Below are positions 8,823 through 17,033 of a stretch of 64,000 bases of DNA, in pieces. The stretch spans positions 390,989-454,988 of the forward strand of contig NZ_FOJM01000001.1 in NCBI RefSeq assembly GCF_900111825.1. The letters run 5' to 3'. Source of the DNA: Pedobacter suwonensis (lineage in GTDB: Bacteria; Bacteroidota; Bacteroidia; Sphingobacteriales; Sphingobacteriaceae). The notes below the pieces were generated by a model. That model was not told where the DNA came from. It worked only from the letters and a program-made list of their open reading frames with translations, and made no database searches. The number at the start of each line of letters is the position of its first letter. Within the stretch, counting starts at the first letter, position 1. Both the position numbers and the translations under genes were made by a program.

Positions 8823-9539
8823 ATGAAGATTTTTTGCCTTTACTTCCTGATGCTGTGCGTGCAAATCAGCTTTGCACAGAAAACATTTACATTCCCAAAA
8901 ATTAAAATACAAGGAACTTCCATTGAACAGGTTACGCCTGTCAACTGGACAGCCATAAATCAGGCTCATGGCGATTTAAACAACGACGGTTCAGATGATT
9001 TAGCGGTAATCTTTGAATACAATAAGACAATCAACGAAACACGGGCATACGGCGATAACAATAGTTCGATTATAAAGGAAACACAGAAACCCAGGATACT
9101 GGCCATATTTTTCAAAGATCAGTCAACTGGAGCACTGACTTTATCTATACAAAACAACGATTTTATTTTACGTTCAGAAGAAGGTGGTAAATTAGGAGAT
9201 CCTCTACAGCAAATTGCGGTCAAAGATCAACAACTTTACCTCCGTTTCCAGGGTGGTTCTGAGTGGCGCTGGGAATTAGGCTATACCTTTAAATTTGAAA
9301 ATAGAGATTGGTTTTTAACCAGCGCGATTAACCTTTATTTTAATCAGAACACCGGAGACATGACCGAAAGAGTTTATGATTTTAGAACCCGGGAATTATT
9401 TACCACTGTTGGGAACCTGCACAGAAGAGATATTGCAAACCGGAAAACCAGCGAGGTTTTATATTTTTCACAGTTAAGGACTTTCAGGACATTTAAAAAG
9501 CCATGGGCATGGGAAATTATGCCGAATGTTTATTTGTAA
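8823..9539 (+). CDS. Secreted protein with a DxNxDG-type motif, unknown function
   Basis: A 238-residue protein with signal peptide MKIFCLYFLMLCVQISFAQ. After the cleavage site comes H-G-D-L-N-N-D-G-S-D-D-L-A (D51, N53, D55), a calcium-binding-type loop like those of FG-GAP/integrin-repeat and dockerin proteins, followed by a beta-rich region with many aromatic residues. It is probably periplasmic or surface-exposed. I do not recognise the family. Its stop overlaps by 10 bases the 3' end of the convergent DUF5615 gene. Confidence 0.75.
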   Translation: MKIFCLYFLMLCVQISFAQKTFTFPKIKIQGTSIEQVTPVNWTAINQAHGDLNNDGSDDLAVIFEYNKTINETRAYGDNNSSIIKETQKPRILAIFFKDQSTGALTLSIQNNDFILRSEEGGKLGDPLQQIAVKDQQLYLRFQGGSEWRWELGYTFKFENRDWFLTSAINLYFNQNTGDMTERVYDFRTRELFTTVGNLHRRDIANRKTSEVLYFSQLRTFRTFKKPWAWEIMPNVYL

Positions 9540-9856
9540 GTAATAATATTAGAGCCAGCTTTTAGATTGGATTTTAGCAATGACAAAACCTGAGGAACAA
9601 GTTCTTTTAGCGTTAAATAGGTATTGTCTAATGCATTTAAAACAATGATCGGCAGTGTATACTTTGCGAAATTTTGCTGAAACTGCAAATTCTTATCGAA
9701 CGTAATCAGTATATGAAAATCATTTGCGATCATTAGTTTTAGCAATTCACCATTCTTAACGCCATTCCACCCCATATCCCTAACGGTATAAATTTCATAC
9801 TCGGGAAAATGTTCTTTTAATCTTTTAGGAAGATTTTCATCAAGAAGCAATCTCAT
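9530..9856 (-). CDS. DUF5615 PIN-like protein, probable toxin of a TA pair
   Basis: A 108-residue protein that begins M-R-L-L-L-D-E-N-L-P, the N-terminal signature of DUF5615 (Mut7-C/PIN-like) proteins, with a later acidic site in I-L-I-T-F-D-K-N-L. Family members are PIN-fold putative RNases paired with DUF433 antitoxins, as in the VapBC45-like systems. It follows the DUF433 gene with a 17-base overlap, so the two are almost certainly translated together. Its 3' end overlaps the convergent secreted-protein gene by 10 bases. Toxicity itself is an inference from family and context. Confidence 0.85.
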   Translation of the reverse strand: MRLLLDENLPKRLKEHFPEYEIYTVRDMGWNGVKNGELLKLMIANDFHILITFDKNLQFQQNFAKYTLPIIVLNALDNTYLTLKELVPQVLSLLKSNLKAGSNIITYK

Positions 9857-10082
9857 ATATTTTATCTATATGATCAGAAGTTAACAACTTATTTGCAACT
9901 TCTAACACACTAACCACTTGAATCTTAGACACACTTGGAAAGTCTTCTAAAAATTCATCAATGGTAATTCCCTTCTCTATATGAAAAAATAAGGTTTCAA
10001 CAGGAACTCTCGTACCCGTAAAAACAGGCAAACCGCCTAAAACATCAGTATTGGCTGAAATGATATTTTTTAATGATTCCAT
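9840..10082 (-). CDS. DUF433 protein, probable antitoxin
   Basis: An 80-residue DUF433 protein. It shows the family core G-G-x-P-V-F-x-G-T-R-V-P-V (residues about 16-28), then an acidic helix-turn-helix-like region (F-L-E-D-F-P-S-V-S-K-I-Q-V). DUF433 proteins are small DNA-binding antitoxins encoded immediately before a PIN-like DUF5615 toxin, exactly the order here. The downstream gene starts 17 bases before this stop codon. A TAAATTTG -7 box on the minus strand at 10090-10097 lies only 7 bases before the ATG, so the pair probably has a very short leader. Confidence 0.87.
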   Translation of the reverse strand: MESLKNIISANTDVLGGLPVFTGTRVPVETLFFHIEKGITIDEFLEDFPSVSKIQVVSVLEVANKLLTSDHIDKIYEIAS

Positions 10083-10089
10083 AGTATAT

Positions 10090-10097
10090 CAAATTTA
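10090..10097 (-). promoter_or_regulatory. Probable -7 box for the DUF433/DUF5615 pair
   Basis: The minus strand reads TAAATTTG, a full TAnnTTTG match, 7 bases upstream of the DUF433 ATG. No clear -33 element. Confidence 0.45.
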
Positions 10098-10276
10098 CTA
10101 AATTGTAATGGCATAATCTAATAACTTTTCCGTTTTCGCCAAAGGCACTGTTTTTTATTAAATAAAATTGATAGGATAGAAAACCCGGAGTGTAGTGAGG
10201 AATTACGGGAATAGCAGAGCTGCAATAACCAAGGTATCACGACGCTCATTTTCGAAAAAATATTGAGCACCCTTAC

Positions 10277-10309
10277 AAACCTATCAGGTTTCAAAAACCT
10301 GATAGGTTT
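10277..10309. terminator. Strong hairpin, terminator of the BaiN-like gene
   Basis: AAACCTATCAGGTTT (10277-10291) and AACCTGATAGGTTT (10296-10309) form a 14-bp perfect stem with a 4-base loop. It sits immediately past the stop codon of the minus-strand flavoprotein gene. This AAACCTNNCAGGTTT type is a common Bacteroidota terminator. The rest of 10083-10317 holds decayed intergenic repeat sequence near 10175-10235 and no gene. Confidence 0.75.
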
Positions 10310-10317
10310 AATAACCG

Positions 10318-11508
10318 TTAAATATTCTGCGCAATTACAAAACCACTGGCCCAGGCCCATTGAAAGTTATAGCCGCCAAGCCAACCGGTTACATCCAAAC
10401 ACTCGCCACCGAAAAACAGGTTTGGGATTTTTTTGCATTCCAAAGTTTTAGAAGAAATTTCGTTCGTATCGATTCCGCCACGCATTACCTCAGCCTTATC
10501 ATAACCTTTATCTCCTGCAGGCTTTACCTTAAAATGGTGGATGGTTTGTTCTATTAAATCAATTTCCCCTTTGGTTAGTGCAGCAACGGGTTTATTCAAA
10601 GGTAAAAACTTACCCAACGCATCCGTAAATTTCCTGGTATAAATCCGGTTTAGCAATGTAGACACTAAGGTTTTACCGTTTGTTTTTCTTTCTACATCTA
10701 ATAAAGAAACTATATTTTGACGTGGCAGCAAATTTAAATTAACCGTCTCGCCTCTTCTCCAAAATGAAGAGATCTGCAAAATAGCCGGACCACTCAGTCC
10801 CCAGTGCGTAAAAAGAATATTCTCTTCAAATGATATTTCGTCGTTGCTCACTTCACAAAAAACGGCATTGCCCGAAAGTTGTGCAAACCACTCTTCGTCT
10901 TTTCCGGTAATGGTTAAAGGAACCAGGGCCGGTGCAGTTTCAACAATTTTTAAGTTGTGTTTTCTGGCAAAGCGTAAAGCAAAATCAGTAGCCCCCATTT
11001 TCGGGATCGGTAATCCACCGGTGGCAATGACCAGTTTCGCCGCACTTAGTGTAACCGTTTTACCATTCCTTTCATAATTAACCCTAAAGCCATCAGGTAA
11101 AATTTCAATTTCTTTTACATCAGCACTGCACCTGATTTCCTGTCCAAAGTCTTCACAAATAGCCGTAAAAACCTGTACCACATCTTTGGCATTTTTATGA
11201 TCCGGGAATAATTGCCCTAAAGTTTTTTCTTTTCCATCAATGCCGTAAGTTTCAAAAAAGCTAATGGTATCGTCAACCGTCCACTGGGTAAAAGCAGATT
11301 TTACAAAGTGCGGGTTGGCCGATATAAATTGCTCTGCTGATGCGAATTGGTTGGTATAATTACAGCGGCCACCTCCTGAAATTAGAATTTTTGCGCCAGG
11401 TTTTTCATTTTTCTCCAGCACAATAACTCTCTTGCCCAGATAGCCTGCCTGCACTGCGCACATCAGTCCACACGCACCTGCCCCAATAATTATTGCATCA
11501 GCATTCAT
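10318..11508 (-). CDS. BaiN/HI0933-like FAD-dependent flavoprotein
   Basis: A 396-residue flavoprotein. The N-terminal dinucleotide-binding motif I-I-G-A-G-A-C-G-L (residues 6-14) is followed by E-K-N-E-K-P-G-A-K-I-L-I-S-G-G-G-R-C-N, the HI0933/YhiN signature, and the C-terminal G-G-E-C-L-D-V-T-G-W-L-G-G-Y-N-F-Q-W-A-W-A-S-G closes the FAD site. Members are NAD(P)/FAD-dependent oxidoreductases; some gut relatives (BaiN) reduce bile acid intermediates, but most have no proven substrate. The length is normal. It is divergent from purK, with the purK -7 box in the 54-base gap. Confidence 0.9.
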   Translation of the reverse strand: MNADAIIIGAGACGLMCAVQAGYLGKRVIVLEKNEKPGAKILISGGGRCNYTNQFASAEQFISANPHFVKSAFTQWTVDDTISFFETYGIDGKEKTLGQLFPDHKNAKDVVQVFTAICEDFGQEIRCSADVKEIEILPDGFRVNYERNGKTVTLSAAKLVIATGGLPIPKMGATDFALRFARKHNLKIVETAPALVPLTITGKDEEWFAQLSGNAVFCEVSNDEISFEENILFTHWGLSGPAILQISSFWRRGETVNLNLLPRQNIVSLLDVERKTNGKTLVSTLLNRIYTRKFTDALGKFLPLNKPVAALTKGEIDLIEQTIHHFKVKPAGDKGYDKAEVMRGGIDTNEISSKTLECKKIPNLFFGGECLDVTGWLGGYNFQWAWASGFVIAQNI

Positions 11509-11527
11509 CTATAAAATTTATTATGGT

Positions 11528-11535
11528 TACTTTTG
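11528..11535 (+). promoter_or_regulatory. -7 box for purK; argues for the later start codon
   Basis: TACTTTTG is a full TAnnTTTG match. An upstream in-frame ATG at 11533 lies inside this box and would not be transcribed as a start, so translation should begin at 11563. No TTG at the proper -33 spacing was found. Confidence 0.55.
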
Positions 11536-11562
11536 CACAAAAGTAGCATTATTTTCAAGCGC

Positions 11563-12702
11563 ATGGCAAAACAGATTAGCGAATTAAAATTAGGTATTTT
11601 AGGTGGCGGGCAACTGGGCAGAATGCTCATTCAACAAGCCATAAACTATAATGTAACCACATTAGTTTTAGACCCGGATCCTGATGCTCCCTGTAAACAC
11701 ATTTCCAATTATTTCGAAAATGGCTCCATCACAGATTTTGACACCGTTTATAATTTTGGCAAGAAAGCTGACATCATCACCATTGAAATTGAAAAGGTAA
11801 ATATTGATGCACTTGAGCAGCTCGAGAAGGAAGGCAAAAAAGTATTTCCGCAATCAAGGGTAATTCGTTTAATCCAGGATAAAGGAGTACAGAAACAGTT
11901 TTTCAAAGAGAACGATATCCCGACCTCTCCTTTTCAGATTGTAAATACAAAGGAAGATATGGAAAACTGCAATATTCCTTTTCCATATATATTAAAACTG
12001 CGCAAGGATGGTTACGACGGTAAAGGGGTGATGAAAATCAACGGTGCCGCCGATCTGGAAAAAGCTTTTGATGCACCCTGCATTGTTGAAAAACTGGTTG
12101 ATTTTGAAAAAGAAGTAGCCGTAATTGTGGCACGTAACGCCAATGGCGATGTAAAGACATTCCCAATGGTGGAAATGGAATTTAATCCGGAAGCCAATCT
12201 GGTTGAGTTTCTCATCTCACCATCCACTTTTGCTGAAAGTTTACAACAAAAGGCCGAAAACATCGCTAAGAATATAGCTTCAGCAATGAATATTACCGGT
12301 ATTTTAGCGGTGGAAATGTTTGTATGTAAAGACGGTGAGTTACTGGTGAATGAGGTTGCTCCCCGCCCGCATAATAGCGGTCATCAAACTATTGAAGGCA
12401 ATTACGTTTCTCAGTTCGAACAACATTTACGCTCCATTTATAATTTGCCGCTTGGCGATACCAGCAGCATTACCAATGCCATTATGATCAATCTGCTTGG
12501 AGAAAAAGGTTTTGAAGGTGTGGCTCAATATGAAAACCTGGAAAAAGTACTCGCCATAGATGGTGTTTATGTTCACCTATACGGCAAAAAGTACACGAAA
12601 CCTTTCCGCAAGATGGGCCATGTTACCATTGTTGATATCGACAGGGAAAAAGCGATTGAAAAAGCAAGGTTTGTACAAAAAACACTAAAGGTAATTGCTT
12701 AA
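11563..12702 (+). CDS. purK: 5-(carboxyamino)imidazole ribonucleotide synthase
   Basis: A 379-residue ATP-grasp enzyme that carboxylates AIR with bicarbonate and ATP to give N5-CAIR in purine synthesis. The N-terminal G-I-L-G-G-G-Q-L-G-R-M-L is diagnostic. The ATP-grasp core includes L-K-L-R-K-D-G-Y-D-G-K-G, the V-E-K-L-V-D-F-E-K-E segment, and N-E-V-A-P-R-P-H-N-S-G-H, the nucleotide and metal end of the site. I start it at the ATG before A-K-Q-I-S-E-L-K because the earlier ATG at 11533 lies within a -7 promoter box. purE follows 69 bases downstream on the same strand. Confidence 0.94.
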   Translation: MAKQISELKLGILGGGQLGRMLIQQAINYNVTTLVLDPDPDAPCKHISNYFENGSITDFDTVYNFGKKADIITIEIEKVNIDALEQLEKEGKKVFPQSRVIRLIQDKGVQKQFFKENDIPTSPFQIVNTKEDMENCNIPFPYILKLRKDGYDGKGVMKINGAADLEKAFDAPCIVEKLVDFEKEVAVIVARNANGDVKTFPMVEMEFNPEANLVEFLISPSTFAESLQQKAENIAKNIASAMNITGILAVEMFVCKDGELLVNEVAPRPHNSGHQTIEGNYVSQFEQHLRSIYNLPLGDTSSITNAIMINLLGEKGFEGVAQYENLEKVLAIDGVYVHLYGKKYTKPFRKMGHVTIVDIDREKAIEKARFVQKTLKVIA

Positions 12703-12771
12703 GCCCCTACCTCGCCGAATTGGAGCAAAAAGCAGGATAAAGAAATAAATTTAGAAGAAATAAAAACAGAT

Positions 12772-13272
12772 ATGAGTCAAGGAAATTCAAATTCAGCATT
12801 AGTAGGGATTATTATGGGAAGCAAATCAGACCTGCCGGTGATGCAGGATGCTGCTGATGTACTAAAAGAATTTGGAATCAATTACGAAATTACGGTAGTT
12901 TCTGCACATAGAACACCAGAACGTATGTTCAATTATGCTAAAGAAGCTCAGGGCCGTGGCTTAAAGGTTATTATTGCAGGCGCTGGTGGCGCTGCCCATT
13001 TACCCGGAATGGTAGCTTCGATCACCACCTTGCCCGTAATCGGTGTCCCGGTAAAATCATCAAACTCTATTGATGGTTGGGATAGTATTTTATCTATCTT
13101 ACAAATGCCTAACGGTATTCCGGTAGCCACAGTAGCTTTAAATGCAGCTAAAAATGCGGGCCTGCTGGCATCTCAGATTTTAGCTACCGCTGATGAATCT
13201 TTAACGGTTAAAATGCAGGCTTATAAAGATGAGTTGAGAAAAAAGGTGGAGGAAAGCGCTGATAGCATTTAG
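12772..13272 (+). CDS. purE: N5-carboxyaminoimidazole ribonucleotide mutase
   Basis: A 166-residue class I PurE that converts N5-CAIR to CAIR, the step after PurK. It shows [12 protein letters not shown] near the start, the [10 protein letters not shown] loop with the catalytic His, and [15 protein letters not shown]. The short class I form and its place next to purK mean that the organism uses the bacterial two-step PurK/PurE route. The stop codon touches the left arm of a terminator shared with the convergent yqgE. Confidence 0.95.
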   Translation: MSQGNSNSALVGIIMGSKSDLPVMQDAADVLKEFGINYEITVVSAHRTPERMFNYAKEAQGRGLKVIIAGAGGAAHLPGMVASITTLPVIGVPVKSSNSIDGWDSILSILQMPNGIPVATVALNAAKNAGLLASQILATADESLTVKMQAYKDELRKKVEESADSI

Positions 13273-13342
13273 TTTGGAGTGACAAGTTGGGAGTTTGGAG
13301 CAACGGCATTCACTCAAAACTCTAAACACTAAACTCCAAACT
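13271..13342. terminator. Inverted repeat shared by convergent purE and yqgE
   Basis: AGTTTGGAGT (13271-13280) is the exact reverse complement of ACTCCAAACT (13333-13342), and a second weaker copy (GAGTTTGGAG at 13291-13300) lies inside. The outer arms overlap the stop codons of both genes, so one structure may end both transcripts. There is no strong T-run. Confidence 0.5.
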
Positions 13343-13916
13343 AGTTCAAACTCGGATCTACCGGAAAATTACTGATATGCGCATACTTTGGTCCCAGGTT
13401 CACAATCACATCGCGCCAAAGTTTTTCGTCATCATTACTAAAAATCAGATCAGGGTTAAAGCTATCACTTACCATCCAGGCATTTTGCTGTATTTCACGA
13501 TCAAGCTGACCATCATCCCAGCCCGAATATCCCATAAAAAATTTGACTTCGTCCTGCTGTATCGCATTGGTATTGATCAGGATCTTAAGTGTTTCAAAAT
13601 TTCCACCCCAGTATAAACCGTTTCCGATTGGTTCGCCACTTTGTAACCTGTCATAACACCTGTGGATAAAATGTAAGGTATCTTCTGCAACAGGACCGCC
13701 GAAATAAATATAATTTTTGGCATCCCATAAATCGGGAATTACATCATTCAATACCAGATTGCCTACCTGATTAAGAATATAACCTACAGTGCCATCCTCG
13801 CCATGTTCTGTTAATAACACAACAGATCTTTTAAAATTGGGATCGGCCATAAAGGGTTCTGATATGAGCAAGCGACCGGTTTTTGGTTTTATATTGTTCA
13901 GCATGATGATAATCAT
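13341..13916 (-). CDS. YqgE/AlgH family protein
   Basis: A 191-residue member of the YqgE/AlgH (DUF179) family. It shows G-R-L-L-I-S-E-P-F-M-A-D-P-N-F-K-R-S-V-V-L-L-T-E-H, the Y-I-L-N-Q element, and F-F-M-G-Y-S-G-W-D-D-G-Q-L-D-R-E-I, all hallmark segments. The role is not established; AlgH was named for an effect on alginate regulation in Pseudomonas. Two starts are possible: ATG at 13916, or the ATG four codons in at 13904. The -33 element of the divergent pdxH promoter overlaps the first of these. Confidence 0.92.
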   Translation of the reverse strand: MIIIMLNNIKPKTGRLLISEPFMADPNFKRSVVLLTEHGEDGTVGYILNQVGNLVLNDVIPDLWDAKNYIYFGGPVAEDTLHFIHRCYDRLQSGEPIGNGLYWGGNFETLKILINTNAIQQDEVKFFMGYSGWDDGQLDREIQQNAWMVSDSFNPDLIFSNDDEKLWRDVIVNLGPKYAHISNFPVDPSLN

Positions 13917-13946
13917 TTGTTACACCGTAAAAGATGCCTATTTTTG
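13916..13946 (+). promoter_or_regulatory. Consensus pdxH promoter placed for a leaderless transcript
   Basis: TTTG (13916-13919), a 19-base spacer and TATTTTTG (13939-13946) form an ideal Bacteroidota sigma factor promoter. Only four bases separate the -7 box from the pdxH ATG at 13951, so transcription should start at or within a few bases of the A of the start codon. Confidence 0.75.
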
Positions 13947-13950
13947 TTAA

Positions 13951-14601
13951 ATGCAAGTTACAAATGAATTTCTACAAAACCTGCGCCAAGATTACAAAAG
14001 CGCTTCACTAGATGAATCTGACGTTGATCCAGATCCGATTGTTCAGTTTCAAAACTGGTTTCAACACGCGGTTGATGCTCAGATATACGAACCTAATGTA
14101 ATGACTTTGGCCACTGCAGATAAAGCTGGCAGGCCCGATGCCCGCATTGTTTTACTTAAAGGTGTTGATAAAGACGGCTTTCGGTTTTTCACCAATTACC
14201 TCAGTGCCAAAGGAAAAGAGCTAAAACGCAATCCTTATGCTGCATTAGTGTTTTTCTGGCCCGAATTGGAAAGACAGGTGAGAATTGAAGGTACCGTAGA
14301 AAAACTGGATAAAGAAACCTCGGAAGCCTATTTTAATACCAGACCGGTTGCCAGTCAGATTGGTGCGGTAGTTTCGCCGCAAAGCCAGATTATTCCAAAC
14401 AGGGCATTTCTGGAAGAAAAAGTTGAAGAACTGAAAGCTAAAAGTACCGAAAAGGGCATTGTTAAACCGGCACATTGGGGCGGTTATATTGTAAAACCGA
14501 CCAGAATAGAGTTTTGGCAAGGCCGAAGAAGTCGGTTGCACGATAGGATAAACTTTGAACTGGTAAAAGGAAGCTGGACAAAAACCAGGTTGGCACCATA
14601 A
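13951..14601 (+). CDS. pdxH: Pyridoxamine 5'-phosphate oxidase
   Basis: A 216-residue FMN enzyme that oxidises pyridoxamine or pyridoxine 5'-phosphate to pyridoxal phosphate. Recognised by the N-terminal L-R-Q-D-Y-K...P-I-V-Q-F-Q-N-W-F, the FMN-binding A-R-I-V-L-L-K-G-V-D-K-D-G-F-R-F-F-T-N-Y, Y-A-A-L-V-F-F-W-P-E-L-E-R-Q-V-R, and the C-terminal E-F-W-Q-G-R-R-S-R-L-H-D-R that closes the substrate site. Full length. A perfect promoter ends four bases before its ATG, so the mRNA is probably leaderless. It is divergent from yqgE. Confidence 0.95.
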   Translation: MQVTNEFLQNLRQDYKSASLDESDVDPDPIVQFQNWFQHAVDAQIYEPNVMTLATADKAGRPDARIVLLKGVDKDGFRFFTNYLSAKGKELKRNPYAALVFFWPELERQVRIEGTVEKLDKETSEAYFNTRPVASQIGAVVSPQSQIIPNRAFLEEKVEELKAKSTEKGIVKPAHWGGYIVKPTRIEFWQGRRSRLHDRINFELVKGSWTKTRLAP

Positions 14602-14690
14602 CCTTTTTTATAAAATTAATATAGATTGGTTTTGCAACAAATCTTTTCTACCAAATCGTTTATTAGTAATTTCCGTTTAATCATTAAAGA

Positions 14691-15584
14691 ATGAAACAAA
14701 TCGCAGTTATCGGATCCGGAACTATGGGAAATGGCATTGCCCATACCTTTGCACAATTTAATTACAAGGTCAACCTGGTTGACATCAGCCAGTCTGCGTT
14801 GGATAAGGCCATGCAGACCATCACCAAGAACCTTGACAGACAGGTTGCCAAAGGAACCTTAACAAACGAGCAGAAATCAGCTTCATTGGATAATATCACT
14901 ACTTATACCTCAATAAAAGATGGGGTTCAAAATTGCGATTTAATTGTTGAAGCCGCTACAGAAAACATTGACTTAAAGCTGAAGATCTTTAGGGATTTAG
15001 ATGAATATGCGCCTGCACATGCCATTCTGGCTTCCAATACTTCGTCTATATCGATTACTCAAATTGCTGCCGTAACCGGCAGAGGTGATCAGGTAATCGG
15101 AATGCACTTTATGAATCCCGTGCCGGTGATGAAGTTAGTAGAAGTAATAAGAGGTTATGCCACAAGCGATGAAACAACCAGCACCATTATGCAGCTGTCT
15201 CAGCGTCTGGAAAAGGTTCCTGTGGAGGTAAATGATTATCCGGGCTTTGTGGCCAACCGAATTTTAATGCCCATGATTAACGAGGCAATCTATACGCTAT
15301 ACGAAGGTGTGGCGGGTGTCCACGAAATTGATACCGTAATGAAACTTGGAATGGCACACCCGATGGGCCCCTTGCAGTTAGCCGATTTTATTGGCCTTGA
15401 TGTTTGCCTGGCGATATTAAAAGTATTAAACGATGGTTTCGGAAACCCGAAATATGCACCTTGCCCGTTACTGGTAAACATGGTGGCAGCGGGAAAAAAA
15501 GGGGCTAAAACCGGTGAAGGCTTTTATCAACACGTTTCAGGATCAAAAGATCTCATTGTTTCTGATAAATTTAAAAAATCCTAA
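14691..15584 (+). CDS. 3-hydroxybutyryl-CoA dehydrogenase
   Basis: A 297-residue NAD(P)-dependent 3-hydroxyacyl-CoA dehydrogenase. The Rossmann motif G-S-G-T-M-G (residues 8-13) is followed by the conserved S-N-T-S-S, the catalytic His in G-M-H-F-M-N-P-V-P-V-M-K-L-V-E-V, and N-R-I-L-M-P-M-I-N-E-A at the start of the C-terminal dimer domain. Its single-domain length fits the short Hbd/PaaH class that acts on short-chain 3-hydroxyacyl-CoA rather than the multifunctional beta-oxidation enzyme. No beta-oxidation partner adjoins; ruvB follows 31 bases later but has its own -7 box. Confidence 0.92.
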   Translation: MKQIAVIGSGTMGNGIAHTFAQFNYKVNLVDISQSALDKAMQTITKNLDRQVAKGTLTNEQKSASLDNITTYTSIKDGVQNCDLIVEAATENIDLKLKIFRDLDEYAPAHAILASNTSSISITQIAAVTGRGDQVIGMHFMNPVPVMKLVEVIRGYATSDETTSTIMQLSQRLEKVPVEVNDYPGFVANRILMPMINEAIYTLYEGVAGVHEIDTVMKLGMAHPMGPLQLADFIGLDVCLAILKVLNDGFGNPKYAPCPLLVNMVAAGKKGAKTGEGFYQHVSGSKDLIVSDKFKKS

Positions 15585-15603
15585 ATTTTTTAGCATTTAA
15601 TTT

Positions 15604-15611
15604 TATATTTG
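15604..15611 (+). promoter_or_regulatory. -7 box directly in front of ruvB
   Basis: TATATTTG is a full TAnnTTTG match with four bases between it and the ruvB ATG at 15616, the same geometry as pdxH. A -33 TTTG is not evident. Confidence 0.55.
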
Positions 15612-15615
15612 CTGC

Positions 15616-16638
15616 ATGAATGAGCATCTGGACCCTGAAGCAAGCCACTTAACCCCTACCGATCGCGATATTGAAAGGGTTTTAAGGCCGCAGGCATTTG
15701 AAGATTTTACAGGACAAGAAAAAGTGATGGAAAACCTGAAAATTTTTGTTCAGGCAGCTAAACTCCGTGGCGAAGCTTTAGACCATGTGCTTCTGCATGG
15801 TCCTCCGGGATTAGGTAAAACCACACTTTCTCATATCATCGCCAACGAAATGGCAACCGGGATCAAAGTAACATCAGGCCCTGTATTGGATAAACCCGGC
15901 GATTTGGCTGGCTTATTAACCGGGCTGGATGAAGGTGATATTCTTTTTATTGATGAAATCCACCGTTTATCCCCTTTGGTTGAAGAGTATCTATACTCAG
16001 CCATGGAAGATTTCAAAATCGATATCATGCTCGAAACTGGTCCTAATGCCCGTTCAGTACAGATATCACTTAATCCTTTTACATTAGTGGGTGCAACCAC
16101 ACGCTCCGGCTTGTTAACAGCACCGCTGAGAGCCCGTTTCGGAATTAATGCCCGTTTGGCTTACTATGACGCTAAATTACTCACGACAATTGTACTCCGC
16201 TCCTCCGAGATATTAAAAACACCCATCAGCGATGAAGGTGCCTATGAAATTGCCAGACGCAGCCGCGGTACGCCCCGTATAGCCAATGCCTTATTACGCA
16301 GAACCAGAGATTTTGCACAGATTAAAGGTAATGGAACTATCGACACCGAAATCGCCCGTTATGCATTAGACGCATTGAACGTAGATGAACATGGTCTGGA
16401 TGAAATGGATAATAAGATTCTGGTTACAATTATTGATAAATTTAAAGGCGGTCCGGTGGGCTTAAAGACCATTGCCACTGCCGTTGGAGAAGATGAAGGT
16501 ACTATTGAAGAGGTTTATGAACCATTTTTAATTCAGGAAGGCTATATCATGCGTACATCACGTGGACGAGAAGTTACCGAGGCTGCATACAAACATTTAA
16601 AGAAAAATTTTCCTGGACAAACCGGAAAGTTGTTTTAG
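15616..16638 (+). CDS. ruvB: Holliday junction branch migration ATPase RuvB
   Basis: A 340-residue AAA+ motor that, with RuvA, drives branch migration of Holliday junctions. Walker A G-P-P-G-L-G-K-T ends at K68-T69, and Walker B F-I-D-E-I-H has D113-E114. Sensor G-A-T-T-R-S-G-L-L and the arginine finger A-P-L-R-A-R-F are intact, and the C-terminal winged helix ([17 protein letters not shown]) is complete. ruvA is not next to it. The -7 box TATATTTG ends four bases before the ATG. Confidence 0.97.
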   Translation: MNEHLDPEASHLTPTDRDIERVLRPQAFEDFTGQEKVMENLKIFVQAAKLRGEALDHVLLHGPPGLGKTTLSHIIANEMATGIKVTSGPVLDKPGDLAGLLTGLDEGDILFIDEIHRLSPLVEEYLYSAMEDFKIDIMLETGPNARSVQISLNPFTLVGATTRSGLLTAPLRARFGINARLAYYDAKLLTTIVLRSSEILKTPISDEGAYEIARRSRGTPRIANALLRRTRDFAQIKGNGTIDTEIARYALDALNVDEHGLDEMDNKILVTIIDKFKGGPVGLKTIATAVGEDEGTIEEVYEPFLIQEGYIMRTSRGREVTEAAYKHLKKNFPGQTGKLF

Positions 16639-17033
16639 GAAACGTTGGTTGCGTCAAAATTGCCAAATAAACTAACGTCCAACCGAATGAAAAAGTCTAT
16701 TGACTGACCTCAAAACCTCACTGCTACGGTTGAGGTGCAGACCGTAAATAAAATTAACTGCCATTCCAGCGCAGGCTTGATCTTAAGGGCTTGGTACCAC
16801 TCATTACCATTTCCATCAGACGTGTATTGAACGGAATAAATAGAAAGAAGCAATATCTTTTACAATAAACATCGCTTTATTCACTCAATTGGGCATGATA
16901 ATTTACATTCGGTAAACACCGAGCTGTTTTAAAAAAAAACAAATTGAAGTTCCTTTTTTATATATCTGTTACAATAGAAGTTTTGGCACAGCGTTTGAAT
17001 TATTTGAACCACACACAAATAAATTGGATTATT
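16639..17033. other. Gene-poor intergenic stretch
   Basis: About 395 bases with no supported coding region. An imperfect inverted or direct motif (AACGTTGG...AACGTCCAACC) lies near 16640-16685. Close to the next gene are TTTG (16994-16997) and TAAATTGG (17020-17027) with a 22-base spacer, a near-consensus promoter. An ATG at 16944 opens in frame with the downstream gene, but its extra 30 residues do not resemble a signal peptide, so the start was placed at 17034. Confidence 0.45.

Noticed and set aside
10118..10360. Minus-strand frame of 80 codons
   Set aside because: It covers a terminator hairpin and the end of the BaiN-like gene and has no coding character.
11533..11562. Upstream ATG of purK at 11533
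   Set aside because: It lies inside the -7 box, so the transcript should start after it.
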